In this document: positions 37,161 through 45,886 of the stretch, one piece after another
Position numbering within the stretch: the first letter of the stretch is position 1
Layout: each line of letters opens with the position of its first letter
Source of the DNA: Niastella sp. OAS944
GTDB taxonomy: Bacteria; Bacteroidota; Bacteroidia; Chitinophagales; Chitinophagaceae
Reading direction: 5' to 3'
Assembly: GCA_024809215.1 (NCBI GenBank)
Contig: JANUBW010000006.1
Coordinates: forward strand, 186,936-250,935
Length of the DNA: 64,000 bases
Translations under genes and position numbers: made by a program
Notes under the pieces: generated by a model
What the model was told of the DNA's origin: nothing
What the model saw: only the letters and a program-made list of their open reading frames with translations
Database searches by the model: none

Positions 37161-39497
37161 ATGTCGCACCGGATGTATCTGTACAATGTAAACGTCACAG
37201 AAAACAGAAGAGATCAAGAGCCAAATAAATATCACGAGCTGGACGGCCTGCTGCCGGTTGTGGCCAGTAATGAAAGTGATGTATTAATGATGATGGAGTG
37301 GAAATATGAATTTCCCCTGTTCCTGCACCCCCTGTTCGCCGGTGAACCTTTTCTGGCGCCGCCGATGTACAATGGCACATTAGGCGGTTTATATGCAAAT
37401 GCGTTTTTAGGCAAGGCCGCACTGATGTCGTTTTATTCGTTTATTGATCGCCATGCCGAAGTACTCACCGACAACCCTAAAGCTTTTAGGGCCAGCATGC
37501 AGAAAATATACAGCTTTCTGGAAAACAAAGCGGTTTATAACAGTTTTCACCTCGATGCCTGGGATGTATTTAATATGAGCGACGATCCGCACGAAGCGCA
37601 GGCTACAGAACTGTTGAACTTAATAAAAGCAACCAACGATTGTATAAAGGCAGCTATAGAAGCCGATGCACCGGCATTACTAAACAACTGCCCCGGCGTG
37701 CGTGATAGCCCATATGGTTTTACTTCTTTCAGCCAATTGTTTAGCCACAGCGCATATGGTTATGGCTGGGAAGTGATACGGAGTGGTTATTTTGAAGAGG
37801 AAGAAGATCCGGAGGAGGAAATTGTATTTACTGAAAACGGTCTGGAGGGCTTGAAAAAGAAAGATGGCACTGTAATTATTCCGGCGCAATATGATGAAGT
37901 GTACAGTTTTCCCGATAATGAAACTTTTGCCGTGGTTAAGCGCGGTGGCAAATATGGTTATGTAAACCGCGAAGGAAAGTTGGTTACCGGTTTAATATAT
38001 GATGATGCCTATGATGTACTGAATGGTTATGGAAGAGTTCAAATAGATTCACAACATTATCTGGTACAGCCGGGTGCCGAACTGCCTTCAACCAGCTACG
38101 ATGAATTGAGGGTTATTTCTGAAGAAGCCCAATGGTATGAAATTGCTAAGGGTGGGGCGAAGAGTATTATAAATGCTGCCGGACAAACGCTTTTGCCATT
38201 TGTACCCTGCGAATCAGACCGGGTGGGGACCTATAACGGCAGGCCGTTAATGCGGATAACCGATGAAATAAAAAAGGGTAGAAAGACACTTCAATTTCAT
38301 GGCCTCGTTACGGCGGAAGGTCAAACGATACTGGAAGTAGGATATCTTGATATATGGCCTGCATTCGATGATGTGGTGATCGTTAAGGCCAAAGATCATT
38401 TCGGCATGTACTCCGTTCAAAATGGGTGGATGCTTGAGATGGAATACGACCGTATTGACCCCTTCCTCGATAAGGTATACCTTTTACAAAAAGGCACTAA
38501 ACATGGTTTATATATAATAGGGCTCGAAGTTGTGCCCCCTGTTTATGACATGATCGTTAGCGATGTGAACTGGGCCGGCGACCAGGAATGGGAAACATTT
38601 GCAACAAACGGGCAGGCGGCTTTTAGGATCAACCACCTGGGAGTTGCAACCCTGCTTTCATCAGAAGAACTGGAAGAACTGCTTGTTGAAAATAAGCGTT
38701 ATCGATATAATCCACATGAATTAAACCATCTTCTCGCTGTTGCCGGGGATGCGCTTCCACCCGATATGCTTCATGCAAAGGGTTTTGACGCTTTAAGCGC
38801 GCAGGATTATTCAGCGGCGATCAAATATTATACATTGGCGGCCGACAAAGGGAACGCCGACTCAATGAATGACCTCGGCTACATTTATGAAGCTATAGAG
38901 GGCTTTGTTGATTCGAAACGTTCCTTTGAATGGTACACCCGGGGTGTTGAAGCAGGTTCGCCGCACGCCGCCAACGGATTGGCAAATTGCTATATGGATG
39001 GCCTGGGTACTACTGCCGACATAAACAAAGCAATTGAATTATATGAGCTAAGTGCTGCGGGAAATGTAAGTTATGGGCATTACAACCTGGGGATAATATA
39101 TTATGAGGGCAATCATGTAGAGAAGAACTATGAAAAGGCATTACCGCATTTTGAGCAAGCCTGCCAGTTAGGATACGAGTGCCATAACTATGTGGGCGTT
39201 TTGTTTGAGCAAAAGGAGGATTATAAGAATGCGTATAAGGCTTATAAAAGTGGTGCTAAATATAAAGATCCTGATTGTGCATTCAACCTGGCAAGGTTAC
39301 ATGAGCTGGGGCATGGGTGTAAACAGGACCCACGCAAAGCGCTTTCTTATTATATGGACTCGGTAAAATGGGGTACTGCTAATGCGCATCTTGAATTACG
39401 GCGCATGTACCTTACTTACGATGAGGTGCGTGATGAAAAGAAAGCGATGGAGCATGAACAGTTGGCACGGGAAGCGGGGGTGGAGATACCGGAATAA
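37161..39497 (+). CDS. WG-repeat and Sel1-repeat protein
   Basis: 778 residues. An N-terminal region (about 1-205, MYLYNVNVTENRRDQEPNKY) is followed by an acidic linker (EEEEDPEEE). WG-type repeats (about 215-510) include GLKKKDGTVIIPAQYDEVY, GKYGYVNREGKLVTGLIYDD and HGLYIIGLEVVPPVYD. Sel1/TPR-like repeats run from about 545 to 770 (AIKYYTLAADKGNADSMNDL, AIELYELSAAGNVSYGHYNL). Both repeat types bind proteins. It has no signal peptide. It shares its strand with 35753-37051 and ends at a strong bidirectional terminator. The role is unknown; position suggests a two-gene module. Confidence 0.85.
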   Translation: MSHRMYLYNVNVTENRRDQEPNKYHELDGLLPVVASNESDVLMMMEWKYEFPLFLHPLFAGEPFLAPPMYNGTLGGLYANAFLGKAALMSFYSFIDRHAEVLTDNPKAFRASMQKIYSFLENKAVYNSFHLDAWDVFNMSDDPHEAQATELLNLIKATNDCIKAAIEADAPALLNNCPGVRDSPYGFTSFSQLFSHSAYGYGWEVIRSGYFEEEEDPEEEIVFTENGLEGLKKKDGTVIIPAQYDEVYSFPDNETFAVVKRGGKYGYVNREGKLVTGLIYDDAYDVLNGYGRVQIDSQHYLVQPGAELPSTSYDELRVISEEAQWYEIAKGGAKSIINAAGQTLLPFVPCESDRVGTYNGRPLMRITDEIKKGRKTLQFHGLVTAEGQTILEVGYLDIWPAFDDVVIVKAKDHFGMYSVQNGWMLEMEYDRIDPFLDKVYLLQKGTKHGLYIIGLEVVPPVYDMIVSDVNWAGDQEWETFATNGQAAFRINHLGVATLLSSEELEELLVENKRYRYNPHELNHLLAVAGDALPPDMLHAKGFDALSAQDYSAAIKYYTLAADKGNADSMNDLGYIYEAIEGFVDSKRSFEWYTRGVEAGSPHAANGLANCYMDGLGTTADINKAIELYELSAAGNVSYGHYNLGIIYYEGNHVEKNYEKALPHFEQACQLGYECHNYVGVLFEQKEDYKNAYKAYKSGAKYKDPDCAFNLARLHELGHGCKQDPRKALSYYMDSVKWGTANAHLELRRMYLTYDEVRDEKKAMEHEQLAREAGVEIPE

Positions 39498-39504
39498 AAA
39501 AATA

Positions 39505-39540
39505 ATCGAGGCTATCGGAAACCGATAGCCTCGATCTTTT
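39505..39540. terminator. Bidirectional terminator between WG/Sel1 gene and SDR
   Basis: ATCGAGGCTATCGG and its complement (39505-39518, 39522-39535) form a 14-bp perfect stem with loop AAA. It has CTTTT on one side and a run of As (Ts on the minus strand) on the other, so it serves both convergent genes. Confidence 0.92.
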
Positions 39541-40396
39541 AACCTGCATAGGCCGCAACCCATTTAGCCTTAATGGCTGCCCGGGCATTTATGAATTCAA
39601 TATCTGTACCCTGTGCAATGGCATCTAATGGATAGCGCAGAGGCCGGGTGCCTTTTTTCATTTCCACAAGGTTTAATATGCCATCGGCAATTGTTTGCGG
39701 ATCCATATTAAATTGGGCCATTTTGCCAAACAACGATGTACCAAGTGCATTGAACTGCTCGCTGGCTATTGGGTCGTAAGCCTGTGCAATGGCCGGCTTG
39801 TCGGCATGTACACCTGCTTTACTGCCATTATTCATTTCAGTAGGGTAAACACCCGGTTGAATAGATACGTTCTCAATGCCAAATTGCTTTAATTCTTCCT
39901 GCACACCTTCAACTACGCTTTCTACGGCAAATTTCGATGCCAGGTAGGGCACCATAAATGGTAAAGTATGGCCGCTTGCGCCGGATGTAAGGTTGATGAT
40001 AAGGCCATCGCGGTTTTTGCGCATAGATGGCAAAACAGCCTGGTAGGTTCGTATTACACCATAGAAATTCACCTCAAACATTTTTTTGATCTGGTCAATA
40101 GAAAATGCTTCCAGCAACCCGAAACCGCTAACGGCGGCATTGTTAACCAGTACATCAACTTTGCCGTGTTTAGCCAATACCTGTTCAAAGGCAGCAGAAA
40201 CGGATGCATCAGATGTTATATCTATTTCCACCACTTCTATATTGGCTATGGCCGATAATTCTTCAGCCACTGCTTTATTTCTGTTGCCGGTATCACGCAT
40301 GCCAGCAAGAACGGTATGTCCGGCATTGGCCAGTGTTATAGCGGTAAGTTTACCAAAACCTGTACTTGTACCTGTAATAAAGATCGTCTTTGACAT
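39539..40396 (-). CDS. SDR-family oxidoreductase
   Basis: 285 residues from ATG 40396 (MSKTIFITGTSTGFGK). Classical SDR signatures are present: the cofactor motif GTSTGFG, NNAAVSGFG, the catalytic Ser in INLTSGASG and YLASK (YxxxK). These are NAD(P)-dependent dehydrogenases with broad alcohol/ketone substrates; the substrate is unknown. A Crp/Fnr regulator lies directly upstream on the same strand and inverted-repeat sequence fills the spacer, so regulation by it is plausible. Confidence 0.9.
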   Translation of the reverse strand: MSKTIFITGTSTGFGKLTAITLANAGHTVLAGMRDTGNRNKAVAEELSAIANIEVVEIDITSDASVSAAFEQVLAKHGKVDVLVNNAAVSGFGLLEAFSIDQIKKMFEVNFYGVIRTYQAVLPSMRKNRDGLIINLTSGASGHTLPFMVPYLASKFAVESVVEGVQEELKQFGIENVSIQPGVYPTEMNNGSKAGVHADKPAIAQAYDPIASEQFNALGTSLFGKMAQFNMDPQTIADGILNLVEMKKGTRPLRYPLDAIAQGTDIEFINARAAIKAKWVAAYAG

Positions 40397-40453
40397 CACT
40401 ATAGATTTTGTTGTTAATGATGGCTCAAAGTTGCGCCAAAACAGGTGCTGGCT

Positions 40454-40495
40454 CCATTGACCTATGGTGTCTTATTAATTGATCTATGTCAATGG
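40454..40495 (-). promoter_or_regulatory. Inverted and direct repeat in the Crp/SDR spacer, possible operator
   Basis: CCATTGAC (40454-40461) and GTCAATGG (40488-40495) form an inverted repeat. The same region has direct repeats TTGACCTATG (40457-40466) and TTGATCTATG (40479-40488) offset by 22 bp, about two helical turns. It lies about 60-100 bp ahead of the SDR start. Confidence 0.4.
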
Positions 40496-40503
40496 CTGGT
40501 GTT

Positions 40504-41079
40504 TTATTTTTTCAATTGCTTTCTTACCCTGCTCAGGGTTTCGGGTGTAATGCCTAAATACGAGGCAATCATATGTTGAGGAAGTCGCAGGCTTATTGGC
40601 CCGTATTTTTCAATAAATGCTTTGTACTTCTCTTCTGCCGTATGGCTTATATTTGAGTTGATGCGGTTTTGGCTTGCTACAAAACTGCGCTGCAAAATTA
40701 AATTCACAAGATCATTCAATTGAGGCAGCTTTGACGTGAGCATGTCGAAGTTCTCTTTGGTGATCAACAATACTATCGAGTCTTCAATGGCATCAATATT
40801 AAAGCGGGAAGGGGTACCATTCAATAAACTTTCCCGGTCGCCGATCCACCAGTTCTCAACGGCAAAGTTTAAAACATGCTCAAGCCCTTTTTCATCTATG
40901 CTGTAAGTTCTTAAACAACCCTGGCAAACAAAGGCATTGTACCGCCAAACATCTCCTTCCTGAAGCAGGTATTGATTTTTGCGAAGCTTTTTTATAACAG
41001 ACACCGCGTTGATCATCTCCAGCTGCTCGCTGGTAAATGAGGCTTTTGATTGAAGGTAGTTCTGAAAAATTGTAAACAC
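40504..41079 (-). CDS. Crp/Fnr-family cyclic-nucleotide-binding-fold regulator
   Basis: 191 residues. The cNMP-binding fold spans about 15-130 (QYLLQEGDVWRYNAFVCQGC, ENWWIGDRESLLNGTPSRFN). The C-terminal helix-turn-helix is LPQHMIASYLGITPETLSRV, the canonical Crp DNA-recognition pattern. It lacks an obvious cysteine cluster for Fe-S binding, so it is unlike Fnr. The gene ends 108 bp before the SDR start on the same strand, suggesting the SDR as a target. Confidence 0.88.
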   Translation of the reverse strand: MFTIFQNYLQSKASFTSEQLEMINAVSVIKKLRKNQYLLQEGDVWRYNAFVCQGCLRTYSIDEKGLEHVLNFAVENWWIGDRESLLNGTPSRFNIDAIEDSIVLLITKENFDMLTSKLPQLNDLVNLILQRSFVASQNRINSNISHTAEEKYKAFIEKYGPISLRLPQHMIASYLGITPETLSRVRKQLKK

Positions 41080-41264
41080 AGGTATAGAGAATTGTAATTG
41101 ATTAAACTTTAAAAGTGTACGATTCGCGCACTAAGGTAATACAAATAAAAAAAGCTGTTATGTCTAAAAGTCGCAAACTACCTTCATATAGTCGCAAATG
41201 CCCCCGTTGCGGGAAATCTGTTGGGCTTAAATTTGTTCAATCATTAACTGGTAAAATGTTACTT

Positions 41265-41714
41265 ATGTCAAACAATTCAGTTTCACTACACAGAGTTCTG
41301 AAAACAACGCCGGAAAAATTGTTCCGTGCATTTACTGATGCCACGGCAATTGCTTCATGGCTGCCGCCATATGGATTTCTTTGCACCGTTCACCAAATGG
41401 AAGCAAAAACAGGGGGTACTTTTAAAATGTCGTTCCAGAACTTTTCAACGGGTAATAGCCATTCCTTTGGCGGAACCTATCTGGAGATAAAACCCAATGA
41501 ATTTTTGAAGTACACCGATAAATTTGATGATCCCAACCTGCCGGGAGAAATGATCACAACAGTTACATTGAAAAAGAATATTGCAGGCACTGAAATAAAA
41601 GTTTTACAGGAAGGAATTCCTTCTGTTATACCTGTTGAAATGTGTTACTTAGGCTGGCAGGAGTCGTTGGAGAAGCTGGCAAAATTAGTAGAACCTGTAA
41701 TACCAGATGCATAA
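41265..41714 (+). CDS. SRPBCC/AHSA1-domain protein
   Basis: 149 residues from ATG 41265 (MSNNSVSLHRVLKTTPEKLFRAFTDATAIASWLPP), the typical AHSA1 beginning. GGTFKMSFQNFSTGNSHSFGG and TEIKVLQEGIPSVIP follow, and the C-terminal helix is GWQESLEKLAKL. SRPBCC proteins bind hydrophobic ligands in a deep cavity. The frame stays open upstream to 41115 and includes a CPRCGK motif, so a longer protein with a one-knuckle zinc ribbon from ATG 41160 is possible but less likely. Confidence 0.82.
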   Translation: MSNNSVSLHRVLKTTPEKLFRAFTDATAIASWLPPYGFLCTVHQMEAKTGGTFKMSFQNFSTGNSHSFGGTYLEIKPNEFLKYTDKFDDPNLPGEMITTVTLKKNIAGTEIKVLQEGIPSVIPVEMCYLGWQESLEKLAKLVEPVIPDA

Positions 41715-41727
41715 CCATGAAAAATAT

Positions 41728-41759
41728 AAGAGGCTACTTGTTCGGGTAGCCTCTTTTGT
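41728..41759. terminator. Terminator between convergent genes
   Basis: AAGAGGCTAC (41728-41737) and GTAGCCTCTT (41746-41755) form a 10-bp stem followed by TTGTT. It serves the SRPBCC gene and, in the other strand, the methyltransferase. Confidence 0.85.
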
Positions 41760-41764
41760 TAATC

Positions 41765-42937
41765 TTATATTTTAGGTGCCGAACGGGTTCCGCTGTACAA
41801 TTCATATTCAAGCAGGCGGCAGTCGATAATACTTGTATAAAATTCTATCCGTCGTGTTGCTTTCAGTCCTATCTTTTTGGCAAGTTCAAGATTGCCGGTA
41901 AACACATAGCCAAAATATCCGCCGCATTTTTGCTTCATAAAGTCACCAATACGACTATATGTTTTTTCCAGTTCCGCTATTTCGCCCAACCGTTCACCGT
42001 ATTCGGGGTTTACATAAAAGATACCAGGCACATTTTGGGGCACTTCTGTAGCTGCAAAATCACAAACAGCAAACTCTATCAGGTTGGCCACACCGGCGGC
42101 CACTGCATTCTTACGGGCGTTTTCAACGGCTTTGGCGCTGTAATCGGTAGCTATTATGCGAAGGCCGGGTACTTCTTTGATCTGCTCTTCCAGCCGGGCA
42201 TCCTCCTGCAGGTATACCTGCTCGTCATACCCCTGCAGGTGCATAAAGGCATAATTGGTCCTGAACAAACCGGGGCGGCGATTGGTGGCTATCATGGCGG
42301 CTTCAATAGCAATAGTCCCTGAACCGCACATGGGGTTTACAAAGGGGTTAACCCTGTCCCAACGACTGGCATAAATAGTAGCAGCTGCCAGTGATTCCAG
42401 CATGGGCGCCTGACCGGGAATTTTGCGGTATCCATGCCGGGCCAGCGAATCGCCCGAGGTATCTACAAACACTTCGGCATGCTCATCTTTCCAAAATAAA
42501 TGAACCACGGCGCCTGTTAATGCAGAACCGGTGGCGGGGCGTGTTCCTCTTTTATCGCGCAGCCGGTCAATGATGGCATCCTTTACGCGCAGATTGGCAA
42601 ACATGCTGTTGTTGATGGTGTCATTGTTTACATTACTGGTAATGGAAAAGTAAACCCCATCGGGTAAAATGTTTTCCCAGGGATAGCGAATAATGTTATT
42701 ATATACATCATCAGCATTACGTGCCTCAAAGGATTGAAGGCTATACAGCACCTGGCTGGCGCAACGCAGGTTCAGGTTGAGCCTGATGCATTCGTTCACC
42801 GTTGCCTTTAGCTTTACACCGGTAACAAAAGTTTCTATTGGGTTAAAGCCAAGTTCCTTTACCTCCTGTTCCAGGTAAGGCATGGTTCGCTTATGACAGG
42901 TAATGGTAACATTTCCCGGGGTGGTGTAGATATTCAT
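41765..42937 (-). CDS. THUMP-domain class I SAM-dependent RNA methyltransferase (RlmL-like)
   Basis: 390 residues. The N-terminal THUMP-like region (ITCHKRTMPYLEQEVKELGF to about 165) is followed by the methyltransferase domain: motif I NPMCGSGTIAIEAA, motif II IIATDYSAKAVENARKNA and motif IV NPEYGER. RlmL-type enzymes make m2G in 23S rRNA. Motif IV has Glu where NPPYGER is usual in Proteobacteria; I believe this is normal for Bacteroidota. A broken small gene lies 29 bp upstream on the same strand. Confidence 0.85.
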   Translation of the reverse strand: MNIYTTPGNVTITCHKRTMPYLEQEVKELGFNPIETFVTGVKLKATVNECIRLNLNLRCASQVLYSLQSFEARNADDVYNNIIRYPWENILPDGVYFSITSNVNNDTINNSMFANLRVKDAIIDRLRDKRGTRPATGSALTGAVVHLFWKDEHAEVFVDTSGDSLARHGYRKIPGQAPMLESLAAATIYASRWDRVNPFVNPMCGSGTIAIEAAMIATNRRPGLFRTNYAFMHLQGYDEQVYLQEDARLEEQIKEVPGLRIIATDYSAKAVENARKNAVAAGVANLIEFAVCDFAATEVPQNVPGIFYVNPEYGERLGEIAELEKTYSRIGDFMKQKCGGYFGYVFTGNLELAKKIGLKATRRIEFYTSIIDCRLLEYELYSGTRSAPKI

Positions 42938-42966
42938 GTTGCACGAAAGTAAAACTTCGGGTTGGT

Positions 42967-43326
42967 TTATTCATCAAAAAACCAGTCAAGTAAACCTTCT
43001 CTGCCATCCTCAAATGTATCTTTCCAGTCTTCATCGTCATCCAGGGCTGCACGTGACAAGGTTAACGAAGTATGAATGGGTTCATATGCTGAAAAATAAG
43101 CTTCATTTCCTTTGTAGTCCGGGTGTTAGGTGTAGTCGATGGTTTTTGTGTAGCCTGTTTTGAGCAAAATTGGCATTACCCTGAAGTTGGTGAACGAGCA
43201 ATCGTATTGTTCCTGTATGGCGTACAGGTTTCCGATCAGTTGAACTTTCTTTTCGTTGGTGGTGTCTATTTTATCAACCAGCTTGATAGCCTCTTCAACC
43301 AGGGCTTCAAATTCCCACATTGACAT
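42967..43326 (-). pseudogene. Small acidic protein gene with an internal in-frame stop
   Basis: ATG 43326 opens MSMWEFEALVEEAIKLVDKI and ends at TAA (43126-43128, codon 67). The same frame continues at once with HPDYKGNEAYFSAYEPIHTS and ends GREGLLDWFFDE at TAA 42967-42969, 120 codons in all. Both halves have coding-like composition. Either the stop is a nonsense mutation or a small deletion joined two genes. I do not recognise the family. The upstream half may still make a 66-residue protein. Confidence 0.45.
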
Positions 43327-43440
43327 GAAAATAATTTTTATAGGTTAATGGTCGACAAGATATAAACAGACGACCATTTCTGACAGCCTTTTGAATTCCT
43401 GAGATTCAGTTTCGGCTAAATTACCCATATACCTGAGAAC

Positions 43441-43626
43441 ACACCCAAACCCGACAGCAAAAAAAAGTGGAGAAGCGAATGGGTGTTCAGTATTTACAAT
43501 GTTTACAATAGAAGCAATGCCGCGTCTATTATGTTTGAGCAAAACAGCGAAACAGGATTAAGCGAAGCAAAGCGGATATCGATCTTCGGTATCATTCCGG
43601 GTGTGACTTATAATTTCAGATTCTAA
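43441..43626 (+). pseudogene. C-terminal fragment of a TonB-dependent receptor
   Basis: The frame reads TPKPDSKKKWRSEWVFSIYN, VYNRSNAASIMFEQN and RISIFGIIPGVTYNFRF, ending at TAA 43624-43626. It aligns well with the end of the intact receptor at 13072-15471 (TEWVFGIYNLYARQNAYSIY, IIGSLIPSVTWNFKF) including the terminal Phe. Everything upstream of about residue 740 of such a receptor is missing. KLPIYLR in another frame just before it may be the rest of the barrel end. The DUF4249 gene starts 12 bp later, so this was once a normal TonB/DUF4249 operon. Confidence 0.8.
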
Positions 43627-43638
43627 TTCCAATTAAAA

Positions 43639-44613
43639 ATGAGAAACTCACATAAATACCAGTTAGTTTTATTTTGTTTTTTCCTTCTGTCTTGCACAAA
43701 AGTAGTGCAAGTGGATTTAGAAACAGCAGAACCGAAATTGGTAATTGACGCATCTATTGATTGGGTGAAGGGTACCACAGGCAATGAGCAGAAGATCAAA
43801 CTCTCTACCACAACCGGATATTACAGTACGTTATTTCCAACGGTTTCAGGAGCGGATATAGTTATAACAAATTCAGCAAATGCTGTTTTTAGTTTTATAG
43901 AAAATCCTGGTACGGGAGAGTATATCTGCTCCAATTTCCATCCGGTTATCGGCGAAACTTATACATTAAAAGTAGTTTTAAAAGAGGATATCTATACCGC
44001 AACCGAAACCTGTATAGGTGTGCCGAATGTTGAAACTAATATTACACAGAATAATACCGGTGGATTTGGCGGCGATGAGGTAGAGATCAAATACTACTAC
44101 CAGGATAATGGCAATGAGGAAAATCACTATCTACATCGTATTCTATCACCCGTATCAACGTTTCCAAATTATAAAGCAAAAAATGACGAGAAAAGTCAGG
44201 GCAGCCTGATGCAGGAATATTTTTCCGACAAAGAGCTGAAGGCCGGAGATATGATAAACATCAGGTTGTACGGAATTTCCCGGAGATATTATGATTATTT
44301 CAGAAAGTTGTTGGCAGCATCAGGGGCTAATACCGGCCCGTTTCAAACAACACCAGGTTCTGTAAGAGGAAATATAATGAATGAGACCCATTTCGAAAAC
44401 TTCGCCTATGGATATTTTAGAATATCGGAAGTAGATGTAAGGGAGTATGGATCAAGTCAAAAAGTTGGGGGATTTCGCTTCTACGCATATATTTTGGATA
44501 GTCTGAATAAGAAAAAGCTTATGTCCCTTACGCCCCTTGCAGAAGCCCTAAAAGATTTGATTTTGGCATTGAATGCTTCGGTAGAAGCATTTGTACTTCT
44601 GTTATCAAAGTAA
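43639..44613 (+). CDS. DUF4249 lipoprotein with IS-derived chimeric C-terminus
   Basis: Lipoprotein signal (FLLSCTKVV) then VDLETAEPKLVIDASI, the DUF4249 start. Codons 1-270 (to GAG TAT at 44446-44448) are native. An IS begins at 44449, so the last 54 codons read antisense through the transposase end. Beyond the IS the duplicated GAG TAT is followed by ACG ATA AAG TGA (45895-45906), giving the native end EYTIK, which matches the usual DUF4249 ending. The native protein was therefore about 273 residues and only three were displaced. Whether the tailed protein works is unknown; its TonB partner is reduced to a fragment. Confidence 0.85.
   Translation: MRNSHKYQLVLFCFFLLSCTKVVQVDLETAEPKLVIDASIDWVKGTTGNEQKIKLSTTTGYYSTLFPTVSGADIVITNSANAVFSFIENPGTGEYICSNFHPVIGETYTLKVVLKEDIYTATETCIGVPNVETNITQNNTGGFGGDEVEIKYYYQDNGNEENHYLHRILSPVSTFPNYKAKNDEKSQGSLMQEYFSDKELKAGDMINIRLYGISRRYYDYFRKLLAASGANTGPFQTTPGSVRGNIMNETHFENFAYGYFRISEVDVREYGSSQKVGGFRFYAYILDSLNKKKLMSLTPLAEALKDLILALNASVEAFVLLLSK
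44441..44448. repeat. Target-site duplication, left copy (GGGAGTAT)
   Basis: Identical 8-bp sequence to 45887-45894, directly abutting both IS ends. Confidence 0.9.
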
Positions 44614-45470
44614 TTTAATATGCTTTCGTAGTGCGTTTCGATAGTTCTAAATACGGTCCTAAAGGATTCAATATTTGCTTCTTCTATATGATTATACCAT
44701 AAGGCCAGCTTCTTAAATGCTTCTTCTCTACACTTGCAATGGTTGAAGATATCAGTCAATCTCATTGATAAATCATAGGCATTCTTGATTGCAGGATAGC
44801 GCTCAAAAATAAGCGCCGCCCGCTGTTTTTGAGAGTATGTCCAGCGCTCTTTATGCTTGAACAGCAGGTAGCGACTACGGGCTAATAATTGCTTAGGAGA
44901 ATCGCCATTAGGTAACAATTGCTGAACGTAGGTCAATCCTTTCTTTTTGGCTTTGGCAATTTGTGCATTTTCTTCATCTATAGCCAGCCAGCGATGTTTA
45001 ATGCGTATTTCCTGTACAGCCTCTGAGGCTAATTGTTGCACATGGAAGCGGTCTACCACCCGGCGTGCTTTAGGAAAACAGCGCCTGACAATCAGGTGCA
45101 TCCCCGCTGCCATATCAAGGGTTACTTCCTGCACCCCATCTCTTAATCGTTTATTGATACGCAGTAATACCTCAGTAACCTTATCGGCCAAAGTACCTTT
45201 GATCATGGCTACAATGGCCCCTTTTTGGCCTTTGGCAGACTTGTTGGTAACGACTGTATAAAGTTCATCGTTGGATAACGCCGTCTCATCAATACTGAGA
45301 TGAGTACCCATGTTCTTTTCAAAAAGCATCCATTCGGTGGCATGCTCACGTTGATCCCAATCTTTATAGTCGCTAATGTGATGTTTGTATTGCTGCTGAA
45401 GCTGACTGCCATCCATCTGGTACGTTCTGGCCAGTTGGTGGCAACTAACCGGATGATTGTCCAAATGCAT
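44481..45470 (-). CDS. ISAon1-type transposase, catalytic ORF
   Basis: 329 residues starting ATG 45470 (MHLDNHPVSCHQLARTYQMD). DDE-type motifs include SIDETALSNDELYTVV, VTLDMAAGMH then RRVVDRFHVQQLASEAVQ and NASTEAFNAKIKSFRASARG, the last fitting the ISL3-like E-containing block. It overlaps the first ORF by 26 bases in a different frame; the overlap sits beside a T7 run (minus strand), but a stop in the second frame ahead of ATG favours internal initiation. It ends 32 bp from the IS left end. Confidence 0.9.
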   Translation of the reverse strand: MHLDNHPVSCHQLARTYQMDGSQLQQQYKHHISDYKDWDQREHATEWMLFEKNMGTHLSIDETALSNDELYTVVTNKSAKGQKGAIVAMIKGTLADKVTEVLLRINKRLRDGVQEVTLDMAAGMHLIVRRCFPKARRVVDRFHVQQLASEAVQEIRIKHRWLAIDEENAQIAKAKKKGLTYVQQLLPNGDSPKQLLARSRYLLFKHKERWTYSQKQRAALIFERYPAIKNAYDLSMRLTDIFNHCKCREEAFKKLALWYNHIEEANIESFRTVFRTIETHYESILNYFDNRSTNASTEAFNAKIKSFRASARGVRDISFFLFRLSKIYA

Positions 45471-45813
45471 CTTTTAAAAAAAGCGCGAACTCTTTGGTGA
45501 GTCGTGCTCCTTTCATAATCAGGTCCCAATTGCGAGATACAATTTCTCCAGTAGACTGAACTTCCCAGCGGCGGCGCTTTATACTCAGTTCTACTTTGTT
45601 TTCGCGAATCGGAAAGTCCTGTACCCGAACTTCCGGATAAAATCCTTTAGAGTGAAGTGTTTGGCCTGCATATTCGGCCGGAGGTAGGTTCTTTTCTTCT
45701 AAAAATAAGACCAATCCTACTTTATCTTTTACAAAGTGAGTGATGTCAAAATATTCAAGTGTCCCTGCTGGTAAAAAATAACCTAACAATTCTTTTTCCT
45801 GATCCTTTTCCAA
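45445..45813 (-). CDS. ISAon1-type transposase N-terminal-region protein
   Basis: 122 residues from ATG 45813 (MEKDQEKELLGYFLPAGTLE). EEKNLPPAEYAGQTLHSKGF and RRRWEVQSTGEIVSRNWDLI are characteristic of the first ORF of two-ORF ISAon1 elements, thought to form the DNA-binding part of the transposase. Its end overlaps the catalytic ORF. Confidence 0.85.
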   Translation of the reverse strand: MEKDQEKELLGYFLPAGTLEYFDITHFVKDKVGLVLFLEEKNLPPAEYAGQTLHSKGFYPEVRVQDFPIRENKVELSIKRRRWEVQSTGEIVSRNWDLIMKGARLTKEFALFLKDAFGQSSG

Positions 45814-45886
45814 TGTTTCTTGTCCGATTTATTAGACTGCAAAACAACAACTTTATCCAAAATCCCCCAATTTTTCAACATGATCC

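Larger units (their letters stand above)
44449..45886 (-). mobile_element. ISAon1-type insertion sequence, 1438 bp
   Basis: Ends begin GGATCA on both strands. The left 29 bases (44449-44477) and the reverse complement of the right 29 (45858-45886) match at 24 of 29 positions, sharing TTGGGGGATTT. An 8-bp duplication GGGAGTAT flanks it. It encodes two overlapping ORFs typical of the two-ORF ISAon1 elements of Bacteroidota (related to ISL3 by the DDE domain). With both ORFs open and the duplication perfect, the insertion looks recent. Confidence 0.92.

Noticed and set aside
45445-45480. Programmed frameshift at the T7 run joining the two transposase ORFs
   Set aside because: The second frame has a stop just before its ATG and slippage by one base does not enter it; internal initiation is simpler.
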